Assembly: GCA_937958375.1 (NCBI GenBank)
Contig: CALGNY010000150.1
Coordinates: 1-12,412, forward strand
DNA length: 12,412 nucleotides
From: an uncultured Bacillaceae bacterium
GTDB taxonomy: Bacteria > Bacillota > Bacilli > Bacillales > Alkalibacillaceae
Direction: 5' to 3'
Below the pieces are notes generated by a model. The model searched no databases, was not told where the DNA came from, and worked only from the letters and a program-made list of their open reading frames with translations. How positions within the stretch are numbered: position 1 is the stretch's first letter; each line of letters opens with the position of its first letter. A program made the translations under genes and the position numbers. Shown piece by piece: positions 5,742-12,412 of this stretch.

Positions 5742-5762
5742 CATGAAAATATTGCGTTCATG
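5742..5762 (+). promoter_or_regulatory. Inverted repeat upstream of pxpB
   Basis: CATGAA (5742-5747) and TTCATG (5757-5762) are perfect 6-base inverted arms with a 9-base spacer, placed between the likely promoter and the ribosome binding site (AGGTGA, 5764-5769). It could be an operator or a small leader hairpin. No regulator gene sits nearby to suggest which protein would bind. Confidence 0.35.
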
Positions 5763-5775
5763 TAGGTGAAAAACG

Positions 5776-6495
5776 ATGGACAACGTATCTTTTACACCAC
5801 TTGGTGATCAAGCAATTACCGTGACGTTCGGATCTGAAATACAAGCGAAAACAAATCAACAGGTCCAAGCATTCCGACATTTACTGAAAGAAGAACGAAA
5901 AGATTATATCGTTGATGTCGTGGCAACATTTACAAATGTGACGGTTTTTTATGATGCTCGCCAAATGGATTATGCGGAAATAAAAAAGGAGCTTTCGGGA
6001 CTCTTGACGGACTTGGAAGCTTATCAAGATCATCGGACGATTTATAATATCCATTTACCCGTTTGGTATAACGGAATGGATCTGGAGCGGGTGAGTGAGA
6101 TTACTGGGCTTACCAAGGAAGAGATTGTTGAACGCCATTCCGGAAAACCCTATCCGATCTATATGATTGGTTTTTTGCCTGGTTTTCCGTATATCGGTGG
6201 TTTTCCTGAAGAGTTTTCGATACCGAGGTTAGAGAAACCACGTCAACAAGTGCCGAAAGGGAGCGTCGGGATTGTCAACGCTCAATCGGGCATTTATCCC
6301 GTATCTTCCCCGGGTGGCTGGAATATTATCGGTACGACACCCGTCGAGTTGATTCGAATTGAAAAACAATACCCTTTTTATTATCAGGCAGGTGACTGGA
6401 TTACGTTTGTTCCGATCGATGAAAAAGAGTATGAAACCATATTAAACGATAAACATTTCGAACCGACGATTGAGGTGATTCATCATGAAGATTGA
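5776..6495 (+). CDS. pxpB: 5-oxoprolinase subunit B (KipI family)
   Basis: PxpB acts with PxpA and PxpC in the ATP-dependent hydrolysis of 5-oxoproline (pyroglutamate) to glutamate, a damage-control reaction in the cytoplasm. The 239-residue protein shows the KipI/AHS1 signature: N-terminal PLGDQAITVTFG, then MIGFLPGFPYIGGFP and SSPGGWNIIGTTP. In B. subtilis the orthologue KipI also inhibits the sporulation kinase KinA; whether this one does cannot be seen. The first gene of the operon, it starts at ATG 5776, 6 bases after AGGTGA, and overlaps pxpA by 11 bases. Confidence 0.95.
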   Translation: MDNVSFTPLGDQAITVTFGSEIQAKTNQQVQAFRHLLKEERKDYIVDVVATFTNVTVFYDARQMDYAEIKKELSGLLTDLEAYQDHRTIYNIHLPVWYNGMDLERVSEITGLTKEEIVERHSGKPYPIYMIGFLPGFPYIGGFPEEFSIPRLEKPRQQVPKGSVGIVNAQSGIYPVSSPGGWNIIGTTPVELIRIEKQYPFYYQAGDWITFVPIDEKEYETILNDKHFEPTIEVIHHED

Positions 6496-7246
6496 TTTCA
6501 ATGCGGACTTGGGCGAAAGCTATGGCATGTATCAGATGGGAAACGATGAAGCATTGCTCGATGTGATTAGCTCATGCAATATTGCATGCGGATTTCATGC
6601 AGGAGATTTTCAGACAATCCCCCAAACCGTTGCCTGGGCGATCGATAAGGGTGTCAGCATTGGCGCACATCCAAGCTTTTATGACCTTCACGGGTTTGGA
6701 AGACGTCCGATTCCACACACAACGGATGAAATTTACCATCTCATGATTTATCAATTAGGCGCAATCGATGGATTTGTCAAGATCGCGGGTGGGCGATTGA
6801 ATCACGTTAAGCCGCACGGAGCGCTATACAATATGGCTGCCAAAGATGTTGAATTGGCCAATGCAATCGCAAGGGCTGTGAAAGATTACGATGATGAGAT
6901 CGTTTTGTTTGGCCTGGCAGGCAGTCAATTGATTGAGGCCGGAAAGGAAGTTGGCTTAGAAACGGCACAAGAAGCCTTCGCAGACCGACGTTATCAAGCT
7001 GACGGGTCGCTTACGCCTCGAACGGAAGAAGGGGCTGTCTTGTATCAAACGGAAGAAGTCATCGAACAAGCATTAAAGATTGTTACGGAAGGGAAAGTCC
7101 GGTCCATCGATGACGACTGGATTGAGTTGAATGCCGACACGATATGCTTTCATGGTGATACGCCAGAAGCGGTCAATCATGCGGTTGCCTGTAAACAAGC
7201 CCTAGAAAAACAAGGGATTGAAATCACGACGACATTTGGAATGTGA
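6485..7246 (+). CDS. pxpA: 5-oxoprolinase subunit A (LamB/YcsF family)
   Basis: PxpA is the LamB/YcsF-type subunit of the prokaryotic 5-oxoprolinase. The 253-residue protein shows the family blocks MKIDFNADLGESYGMY at the N-terminus, NIACGFHAGD (from about residue 32), GAHPSFYDLHGFGRR, HVKPHGALYN, and AFADRRYQADGSLTPR in the second half. Its ribosome binding site GAGGTGA and start lie inside the end of pxpB, giving an 11-base overlap and likely translational coupling. The subunit order B-A-C differs from B. subtilis, where ycsF lies upstream of kipI-kipA with ycsG and ycsI between. Confidence 0.96.
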   Translation: MKIDFNADLGESYGMYQMGNDEALLDVISSCNIACGFHAGDFQTIPQTVAWAIDKGVSIGAHPSFYDLHGFGRRPIPHTTDEIYHLMIYQLGAIDGFVKIAGGRLNHVKPHGALYNMAAKDVELANAIARAVKDYDDEIVLFGLAGSQLIEAGKEVGLETAQEAFADRRYQADGSLTPRTEEGAVLYQTEEVIEQALKIVTEGKVRSIDDDWIELNADTICFHGDTPEAVNHAVACKQALEKQGIEITTTFGM

Positions 7247-7256
7247 GGAAACGATC

Positions 7257-8129
7257 ATGTTAAAGGTCATCAAACCAGGAATTTTGACGACGATTCAAGA
7301 TCAAGGGCGTAAGAAATATCGTTCGTTCGGTGTCCCGATCTCAGGGGTCATGGATCATTATGCGGCGAGTTGTGCGAATGAAATCATGGGAAATTCATGG
7401 GAAGCGGCTGTCATCGAAATCACGATGGGAAATGTCACTTTTGAAGTCATTGAAGACACAGAGCTGGCTGTTACAGGTGCGGATTTGAATGCAGAAGTAG
7501 ATGGTAAGCCTTTGCCAATGTGGCAATTGATTCAGGTTACTGCTGGAAGCCAACTCACATTTAAAGGCCCAAAAGCAGGGATGCGTGCATATTTGGCTTT
7601 GCCTGGTGGAATTGAGTCCGAGCGTTACTTAGGCAGTCAGTCCGTATATGAAAAAGCTGGTTTCGGTAGGGCATTGGATAAGGACGATCGAGTTATGGGA
7701 CGATTGAAGAATGCAAAGGCAAATCAATCGCTTGAGGCAATGGAAATCCCGACCTACACGAAACAAACAACCGTCCGGGTCATCCCAAGCCACCATGAAC
7801 ATCAGTTTACGACGGATTCATTGGATTGTTTTTACCGTGAAGGGTTTACGATCAAAGCGGCCGACCGGATGGGCTGCCAGTTGGAAGGGGAATGCTTGGA
7901 GCGGAAGGAGAACACCGATATTTTATCTGAGGCGACCACATTTGGCACTATCCAAGTTCCTTCAGAAGGAAATCCGATTATTTTATTGGCGGATGCCCAA
8001 ACAACAGGTGGTTATCCAACGATCGGAACAATTGTATTCGAAGATTTATGGCGAGTTGCCCAAATGCCGCCGGGTGGAGAGTTATATTTTGAGCGGTACA
8101 CGATCAGTGAATGGTCGAAAGGAGAATAG
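7257..8129 (+). CDS. pxpC: 5-oxoprolinase subunit C (KipA family)
   Basis: PxpC carries the AHS2 domain, related to biotin-dependent carboxylase/urea amidolyase parts, and completes the 5-oxoprolinase with PxpB. The 290-residue protein begins MLKVIKPGILTTIQDQGR and contains FGVPISGVMDHYA, GMRAYLALPGGI, and QTTGGYPTIGTI near the end, all expected in the family. The ATG at 7257 follows GAGGAAA (7245-7251, overlapping the pxpA stop); a longer frame from 7218 would lie inside pxpA without a good site. In B. subtilis KipA counteracts KipI. Confidence 0.95.
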   Translation: MLKVIKPGILTTIQDQGRKKYRSFGVPISGVMDHYAASCANEIMGNSWEAAVIEITMGNVTFEVIEDTELAVTGADLNAEVDGKPLPMWQLIQVTAGSQLTFKGPKAGMRAYLALPGGIESERYLGSQSVYEKAGFGRALDKDDRVMGRLKNAKANQSLEAMEIPTYTKQTTVRVIPSHHEHQFTTDSLDCFYREGFTIKAADRMGCQLEGECLERKENTDILSEATTFGTIQVPSEGNPIILLADAQTTGGYPTIGTIVFEDLWRVAQMPPGGELYFERYTISEWSKGE

Positions 8130-8131
8130 AA

Positions 8132-9130
8132 ATGAAAGCAATGATTCACGAAAAAATCTCAGGAATTGATGGAGTTGAATGGAAAGAAACGAACGTACCC
8201 AAGCCAGAAAAAGGTGAGGTACGTATTCGGCTAAAAACGGCGGGGATGAATCGCCGGGATCTTTCGGTGATTCAGACACGACATAAAGAGGAGGACCCAC
8301 CACTTATCCCAGGTTCGGATGGTGCTGGTGTCATCGATGCACTGGGTGAAGATGCCAATCGCTTCACAATCGGAGATGAAGTCATCATTAACCCAAGTTT
8401 AGGGTGGGAAAAAAATAGTGATGTTCCTCCAGAAGGATTCGATATCGTCGGCTTTCCGGAGGATGGGACATTTGCAGAATACATTGTCTTGCCAGAATCC
8501 CAAGTCGAAAGAAAACCTGAACAATTATCATGGGATGAAGCGGGCGTGCTAGGCCTTGCTGCACTGACCGCATACCGTGCACTGATTACACGGGGAAACG
8601 TACAGCCCGATGATACCGTTATGCTACCTGGAATTGGGAGTGGGGTGCTGACTTTCGCGTTGAAATTTGCAAAAGCTATTGGCGCCCGTGTAATTGTGAC
8701 CTCCCGGAGTGAAGAGAAACTGGAAGAAGCGAAGAAACTGGGTGCAGACCGTGGAATTTTGACTGAATCGGATTGGAATGAGGAACTGAAAGACGAATCC
8801 GTTGACCTGTTGATCGAATCCATCGGCGCTGCAACCTTCGAGAAATCATTAGGAGCGATCCGACGAGGTGGCACGATCGTTACGTTCGGGGCAACGACCG
8901 AAGATGATGTGACGATTAATATCCGAAAATTCTTTTACGGTCAATATAACTTATTGGGCTCCACGATGGGAAGCCGGGAAGAATTTATTGAGATGTTGGA
9001 ATTCATCGACCAACACCACATCAAACCGGAAATCGACCGAATGTTTGACGCATCCGATTTTAAAGCAGCGTTTGATTACTTGGAAAACAGCAAGAACTTC
9101 GGGAAAATTGGATTCCGAATCAGTGAGTGA
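8132..9130 (+). CDS. Zinc-free medium-chain dehydrogenase/quinone reductase-like protein (YogA-type)
   Basis: A 332-residue medium-chain dehydrogenase/reductase: an N-terminal GroES-like domain (about 1-125) and a Rossmann domain with a dinucleotide-binding loop around LPGIGSGVLTFALKFAKAIG, followed by VIVTSRSEEKLEEAKKLGAD, where the SRSEEK segment suggests NADP(H). It contains no cysteine at all, so neither the catalytic nor the structural zinc site of classical alcohol dehydrogenases exists; GMNRRDL stands where the zinc Cys would be. It resembles B. subtilis YogA. Substrate unknown. The ATG at 8132 follows AAAGGAG (8118-8124) by 7 bases, only 2 bases after pxpC, so it is cotranscribed with the 5-oxoprolinase genes. 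Confidence 0.85.
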   Translation: MKAMIHEKISGIDGVEWKETNVPKPEKGEVRIRLKTAGMNRRDLSVIQTRHKEEDPPLIPGSDGAGVIDALGEDANRFTIGDEVIINPSLGWEKNSDVPPEGFDIVGFPEDGTFAEYIVLPESQVERKPEQLSWDEAGVLGLAALTAYRALITRGNVQPDDTVMLPGIGSGVLTFALKFAKAIGARVIVTSRSEEKLEEAKKLGADRGILTESDWNEELKDESVDLLIESIGAATFEKSLGAIRRGGTIVTFGATTEDDVTINIRKFFYGQYNLLGSTMGSREEFIEMLEFIDQHHIKPEIDRMFDASDFKAAFDYLENSKNFGKIGFRISE

Positions 9131-9144
9131 TATGGGAAATTAGC

Positions 9145-9198
9145 TCTCAAGGTCTCCGAATGGTGGAAAACCAATTTGGGGACCTTGAGAATTTTCTT
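9145..9198 (+). terminator. Terminator of the pxpBAC-dehydrogenase operon
   Basis: A long hairpin spans 9145-9190: TCTCAAGGTC pairs with GACCTTGAGA, with further pairing inward (some G-U) around a GGAAA loop. ATTTTCTT follows. The wobble pairs are valid on the plus strand only. Confidence 0.82.
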
Positions 9199-9274
9199 AT
9201 GGTTTCTTAATCGGATGAGTTCCAATGATAGCGGTCCGATGTTCAATACGAATACCCCCGATACTCGCTCAAAA

Positions 9275-9284
9275 ATGATATCAT
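9275..9284. promoter_or_regulatory. Perfect palindrome upstream of the response regulator
   Basis: ATGATATCAT is a perfect 10-base palindrome about 32 bases before the response regulator start. It also overlaps possible -10 sequences (TATCAT, CATATA), but no matching -35 was found. It could be part of an autoregulatory site; chance occurrence is not excluded. Confidence 0.25.
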
Positions 9285-9316
9285 ATAAGGAGTAAATATC
9301 TTAAAGGATGATTGAT

Positions 9317-10018
9317 GTGAGCGAAACATCGATTTTGATTGTAGAAGATGAAGAAAAAATCGCCAGGGTACTTGAGCTGGAGCTGACTTTTGAAGGGTAT
9401 TCGATCGATAAAGCATATACAGGTTACGAAGCACTCGAGAAGTACCGAGAAAGAGAGTGGGATTTGATCTTGCTCGATATTATGCTTCCTGAAATGAGTG
9501 GCGTTGAAATTTTGCGGCGAATCCGTAAATCGGATGAATCGACTCCGGTAATTTTACTGACCGCAAAGGATTCCATCGAGGATAAAGTGACGGGTTTAGA
9601 TTTAGGCGCAAACGACTACATCACAAAGCCCTTTCAAATTGAGGAATTACTGGCACGTATCCGCGCAGCTCTCCGGTTAAACCAAAAGATTGAAGTGGAC
9701 AGCGATTGGTTGGTTTTTGAAGATCTTCGTTTAAATGAAGGAACGCGTGAAGTTTTTCGTGGTGATAGCATGATTGAATTGACACCACGTGAATTTGACT
9801 TGCTTGTTTATTTTTTGAAAAACCCACGCCAAGTGCTTACGCGGGACCAGATCCTGGACACAGTCTGGGGATATGATTATTATGGGGAAACAAATGTGGT
9901 TGATGTTTATGTGCGATACTTACGAAAAAAAGTCGATGGCGACCGGGAGGACAAATTGATTCACACGGTCCGCGGTGTCGGCTACGTTTTGAAGGATGCT
10001 TATGAAACTCAAAAATAA
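9317..10018 (+). CDS. OmpR/PhoB-family response regulator (YkoG-like)
   Basis: The 233-residue regulator has an N-terminal receiver domain (about 1-120) with acidic pocket Glu10-Asp11, phosphoacceptor Asp54 in LILLDIMLP, Thr82 and Lys104 in the switch, then a winged-helix DNA-binding domain (about 130-230) with LTPREFDLLVYFLKNP and the closing HTVRGVGYVLK. The GTG at 9317 is favoured because AAAGGA (9303-9308) is 8 bases upstream; the in-frame ATG at 9308 overlaps that site. It overlaps the kinase gene by 17 bases. With the kinase and PepSY gene next to it, the closest B. subtilis match by arrangement is ykoG; the signal is unknown. Confidence 0.92.
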   Translation: MSETSILIVEDEEKIARVLELELTFEGYSIDKAYTGYEALEKYREREWDLILLDIMLPEMSGVEILRRIRKSDESTPVILLTAKDSIEDKVTGLDLGANDYITKPFQIEELLARIRAALRLNQKIEVDSDWLVFEDLRLNEGTREVFRGDSMIELTPREFDLLVYFLKNPRQVLTRDQILDTVWGYDYYGETNVVDVYVRYLRKKVDGDREDKLIHTVRGVGYVLKDAYETQK

Positions 10019-11360
10019 AATCTTTCTCTACTCTTCTTTCCTGTTTATTATCATTATGATTCTCATCGCTTTGACGATCTATTTTACTTTTTCGTATTTT
10101 ACTTATGAAAGAGAAATGGATCGCATGGAAGATGAATTGGCCAACATGTTGTCAGGTTTGGCACAAGCGGATGAGAACTTTCCGGTCAGTGATTTGCTTG
10201 GTGTCTACGTTCCGTCCAATGGAATGCTTCGCGTGATGGATGAGGAAGGAACGAAAATTACTGAGGTTACTGCAGGAGAAGAACTGCAGCTGGCGAACAT
10301 CGAACAACCCTTTGATGCTGGCAGTGAGCGTGGCCGGTTGGACGATTCTGGCGTGGAAGTCGGCTATGTCCAAGCTCCGGCAATTTGGCAAGACGGGGAA
10401 GTCGTTTATGTACAGCTTTATGAAAACTTGAGTGATGTCGAAAGCAATTTGAATACACTGCAATTCGTCTTATTGCTCGTTGTTTTAGTCGGACTCATTC
10501 CGATTGTCGTCTCAGGGCGGATTCTCTCTGATTTAATTGTCCGACCGATCCAATCCTTGATCGAGACGATGAAAGACATTCAAACGAGCTCGTCATTCAA
10601 ACACATTGAATATAATCAGCAATCGAAAGACGAACTCTTTACGATGACCAAAACCTTCAATGAAATGATTGATTTGTTGAAAGATAACTATGAAAAGCAA
10701 GAGGCGTTTGTGTCGAATGCCTCCCACGAGTTACGTACGCCAATAACGGTCATTGAGAGTTATGCAAATTTAATCAAACGACGAGGGCTGGAAAAACCAG
10801 AGCTTGTCATGGAATCGATTGAAGCGATCCATTCAGAAGCCGTCCGAATGAGAGATTTGACCGAACAGCTTCTTATGCTCGCTCGTCGGAAAAAGGATTG
10901 GCAATTACATGTGACCACTTTTTCCTTAACGGAAACAACACAGCAAGTGGCACAAAATATCCAAAGTTCGTATGGACGTGACATTCAATTATCGATGGAT
11001 GATTCAATTATAGTCCAGTCCGATGAACAAAAAATTAAGCAGCTTTTGTATATTTTCTTAGACAATGCACGGAAATATAGTGAGGAATTCATCAAGGTGG
11101 GCGTCAGGTCGACTCCAAGTGGGAATGAGGTAAAGATTCAGGACAGAGGCATCGGCATACCGAAAGAATCCTTAGAAAAAATTTTCGATCGTTTCTATAG
11201 AGTCGACCAAGCAAGGAACCGAGATGAAGGTGGCAGCGGTCTCGGGCTCTCACTAGCCAGTGATTTAGCGAAAGCACTTCACATTGAAATCGACGTAGAG
11301 AGTCAAGTCGGGCTCGGTACCACCGTTACGTTAACGATTCCTTCATCCTTTTCTCATTAA
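10002..11360 (+). CDS. Membrane sensor histidine kinase (YkoH-like)
   Basis: The 452-residue kinase has TM1 (about 7-31), an extracytoplasmic sensor of about 120 residues with no recognised fold, TM2 (about 153-177), a HAMP linker (about 174-228), a HisKA domain with phospho-His242 in NASHELRTPITV, and a HATPase domain with N box (LDNARKYSEEF), G1 (QDRGIGIPK), F box (FDRFYRV) and G2 (GGSGLGLSLA). All catalytic boxes are intact. The ATG at 10002 follows GAAGG (9991-9995); the ATG at 9996 is too close to this site. The sensor loop is rich in Asp and Glu and may detect ions, envelope state or the neighbouring PepSY protein; this is speculation. Confidence 0.94.
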   Translation: MKLKNKIFLYSSFLFIIIMILIALTIYFTFSYFTYEREMDRMEDELANMLSGLAQADENFPVSDLLGVYVPSNGMLRVMDEEGTKITEVTAGEELQLANIEQPFDAGSERGRLDDSGVEVGYVQAPAIWQDGEVVYVQLYENLSDVESNLNTLQFVLLLVVLVGLIPIVVSGRILSDLIVRPIQSLIETMKDIQTSSSFKHIEYNQQSKDELFTMTKTFNEMIDLLKDNYEKQEAFVSNASHELRTPITVIESYANLIKRRGLEKPELVMESIEAIHSEAVRMRDLTEQLLMLARRKKDWQLHVTTFSLTETTQQVAQNIQSSYGRDIQLSMDDSIIVQSDEQKIKQLLYIFLDNARKYSEEFIKVGVRSTPSGNEVKIQDRGIGIPKESLEKIFDRFYRVDQARNRDEGGSGLGLSLASDLAKALHIEIDVESQVGLGTTVTLTIPSSFSH

Positions 11361-11378
11361 ATTTTAATGTTGGCTGTG

Positions 11379-11389
11379 TATGCTATAGA
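11379..11389 (+). promoter_or_regulatory. Possible internal promoter before the PepSY gene
   Basis: TATGC-TATAGA fits the TRTGn extended -10 form with four of six bases of the hexamer. It lies in the 57-base gap between kinase and PepSY gene, which is wide compared with the tight spacing of the kinase and regulator. No -35 is clear, so it is only a candidate. Confidence 0.28.
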
Positions 11390-11402
11390 TAACTGATTAA
11401 AG

Positions 11403-11417
11403 AGGAGAGGACCTCCT
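11403..11417 (+). promoter_or_regulatory. Hairpin covering the PepSY gene ribosome binding site
   Basis: AGGAG (11403-11407) and CTCCT (11413-11417) are perfect complements around the 5-base loop AGGAC, and the right arm touches the ATG at 11418. The stem arm is the best Shine-Dalgarno sequence; a second AGGA is in the loop, 6 bases before the start. Such a hairpin could lower or condition translation. Confidence 0.5.
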
Positions 11418-12218
11418 ATGAATAAAGAACGAATAGTCTGGATGGCAGGCGGGTCGATTTTGACCATTGCGATATTTCTGATCGCCCAACAATTTTTCTT
11501 CGGTGAATCGTCCGCTGAAGAATTATCTGTCGGCGAAGTAACGAACCAGGTCGAAGAACGATTCCAGGCTGAAGTCCAGTCCATTCAAAAAAATAACGAC
11601 CGATTCGAAGTTGAAATCAAAGAGGAAAATGGCCTTTATCTGGTTTTGGTTGATGCGTATGAAGGAAAAATATTGGAGATCGAATCCATTCAGCCATCTT
11701 CGGATAAAAATAAAGCAAAAGAAGAACAGGCTGACGGTTCGGATGACGCCAAACAAGCTGAACCGGCGGATGATCTGTCGGATTCATCAGACGAACAGGA
11801 AAAAGAAGAACCGGAAGAGCAGCTATTAACAAAGGCCGAAGCGGAACAAAAAGTAACGAATCAATATAATGGTTCGATTACAGCATCCGAATTTGTCGAT
11901 GGCGAAGCACCCTATTATCAAGTCACGGTAGATAATGATCAAGAGACGATCCAATTAACAGTTGACGCAAAATCCGGCTCAATGAACGTTCAAAACCGAG
12001 AGACAAAGCAACCGACGATTATTTCAGAAAATGAAGCGGCACAGATCGCATTGAATAAAATCGGCGGTGAATTGGATGATGTCGAGCTGAAGCAAGTTGA
12101 TGGTACCGTCTATTACGAAGTCGAAATCGAAGTCGAGGAAAATGATGAGGACGAAGAATATATCCTAAGAATCAATGGAATTACAGGCGAGATTATTTCT
12201 GTGACACAAGACGACTGA
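11418..12218 (+). CDS. Membrane-anchored acidic protein with PepSY-type repeats
   Basis: The 266-residue protein has one N-terminal membrane anchor (about 7-27, no Cys lipobox) and the rest outside the membrane. Three PepSY-like units can be seen by their alternating pattern: about 35-92 (ending DAYEGKILEIESIQ), 137-196 (LTKAEAEQKV to VDAKSGSMNVQ) and 202-264 (ISENEAAQIALNKIGG to INGITGEIISV). A disordered Asp/Glu/Ser/Lys linker (about 93-135) separates the first two. PepSY domains are thought to inhibit or restrain secreted proteases or act in the cell envelope. B. subtilis YkoI, also a PepSY protein, follows ykoGH, so it is probably an output or partner of this two-component system. The marked acidity suits an extracytoplasmic protein of a salt-tolerant organism. 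Confidence 0.85.
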   Translation: MNKERIVWMAGGSILTIAIFLIAQQFFFGESSAEELSVGEVTNQVEERFQAEVQSIQKNNDRFEVEIKEENGLYLVLVDAYEGKILEIESIQPSSDKNKAKEEQADGSDDAKQAEPADDLSDSSDEQEKEEPEEQLLTKAEAEQKVTNQYNGSITASEFVDGEAPYYQVTVDNDQETIQLTVDAKSGSMNVQNRETKQPTIISENEAAQIALNKIGGELDDVELKQVDGTVYYEVEIEVEENDEDEEYILRINGITGEIISVTQDD

Positions 12219-12221
12219 TCA

Positions 12222-12269
12222 AACTGCTTTACCTTGTCAGGTGAATGGACATGGTGAAGCAGTTTTTTT
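12222..12269 (+). terminator. Terminator of the PepSY gene
   Basis: AACTGCTTTACC (12222-12233) pairs with GGTGAAGCAGTT (12253-12264) over 12 bp with one G-U, plus an inner TGTC/GACA stem, and ends in a run of seven T. Confidence 0.88.
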
Positions 12270-12340
12270 AGTTATTTTTGTGTGTTTCAATGATTGAACT
12301 TTTGAAAATTCATCACGTAGACTATGATTGTTAAATGAAG

Positions 12341-12412
12341 ATTGAGCAGGTTACGCCGCAAGTTGAGCGAGTTTCAGCGGAGATTGAGCAGGTTACGCCG
12401 CAAGTTGAACGA
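12341..12412. repeat. 21-base tandem repeat array, continuing past the window
   Basis: Two alternating 21-base units are visible: A (ATTGAGCAGGTTACGCCGCAA, 12341-12361), B (12362-12382), A again with no change (12383-12403), and the first 9 bases of B (12404-12412, one change). A and B share 13 of 21 bases, so the array has a 21-base basic period and a 42-base higher-order period. There are no unrelated spacers. From an ATG at 12335 it reads open to the edge as heptads (IEQVTPQ VERVSAE IEQVTPQ), but no ribosome binding site precedes that ATG. It may be an intergenic repeat or the start of a repeat-protein gene. Confidence 0.85.

Noticed and set aside
7218..7256. Upstream extension of pxpC into pxpA
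   Set aside because: The extra 13 residues lie inside pxpA, and GAGGAAA with ATG at 7257 restores the family's MLKVIKPG start.
8272..8874. 200-codon open frame on the minus strand
   Set aside because: It lies wholly opposite the well-supported dehydrogenase gene, is Ser/Pro-rich as expected for an antisense shadow, and has no family features.
9210..9240. ATCGGA/TCCGAT inverted repeat before the response regulator
   Set aside because: Six-base arms 19 bases apart in a 186-base gap are likely by chance, and no promoter element is aligned with them.
12341..12412. CRISPR array at the right edge
   Set aside because: The repeats are directly adjacent without unique spacers and the two unit types are related, so it is a simple tandem array.

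Overview
The window looks like chromosome from a spore-forming member of the Bacillaceae, probably a salt-tolerant genus related to Halobacillus or Virgibacillus. The gene order fabI-cotO-cotZ followed by yjcF, yjcG and yjcH matches the Bacillus subtilis yjb/yjc region. Strong AGGAGG-type ribosome binding sites, hairpin-plus-T-run terminators, spore-coat genes with sigma-K-like promoters and very acidic extracytoplasmic proteins all fit. The genus is an inference; the family placement is well supported.

Left part (1-2940), lipid synthesis and spore surface. fabI (enoyl-ACP reductase) has a good FapR-type operator overlapping its promoter. Next are cotO (short spore-coat morphogenesis protein) and, on the opposite strand, cotZ (Cys-rich coat/exosporium crust protein). 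Both carry a sigma-K-like promoter with exactly 16 bases between the AC and the -10 element. Two small unrecognised genes follow: an 85-residue protein with a highly charged, His-containing tail, and a 103-residue basic protein.

Middle (2950-5640), minus strand. A DUF421/YetF-like membrane protein is convergent with the small basic gene, and the two share an overlapping terminator zone. Further right are yjcG (2H phosphoesterase) and yjcF (GNAT acetyltransferase), joined by a one-base stop/start overlap and behind an extended -10 promoter, and yjcH (alpha/beta-hydrolase esterase).

Right part (5700-9200), plus strand. A tight operon pxpB-pxpA-pxpC encodes 5-oxoprolinase, which hydrolyses 5-oxoproline (pyroglutamate) to glutamate using ATP. 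It is coupled by a 2-base gap to a cysteine-free medium-chain dehydrogenase of the YogA type, and a long hairpin terminator closes the operon.

Far right (9300-12412). An OmpR-type response regulator and a membrane histidine kinase overlap by 17 bases. They are followed by a membrane-anchored, very acidic protein with what look like three PepSY-type repeats, an arrangement like ykoGHI of B. subtilis. A small hairpin covers the ribosome binding site of the PepSY gene. After its terminator the window ends in the start of a 21-base tandem repeat array that continues past the edge and can be read as heptads.

I see no mobile element, tRNA, rRNA or CRISPR. Most of the window is ordinary core genome. 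The least explained parts are the two small genes beside cotZ and the 21-base repeat at the right edge.
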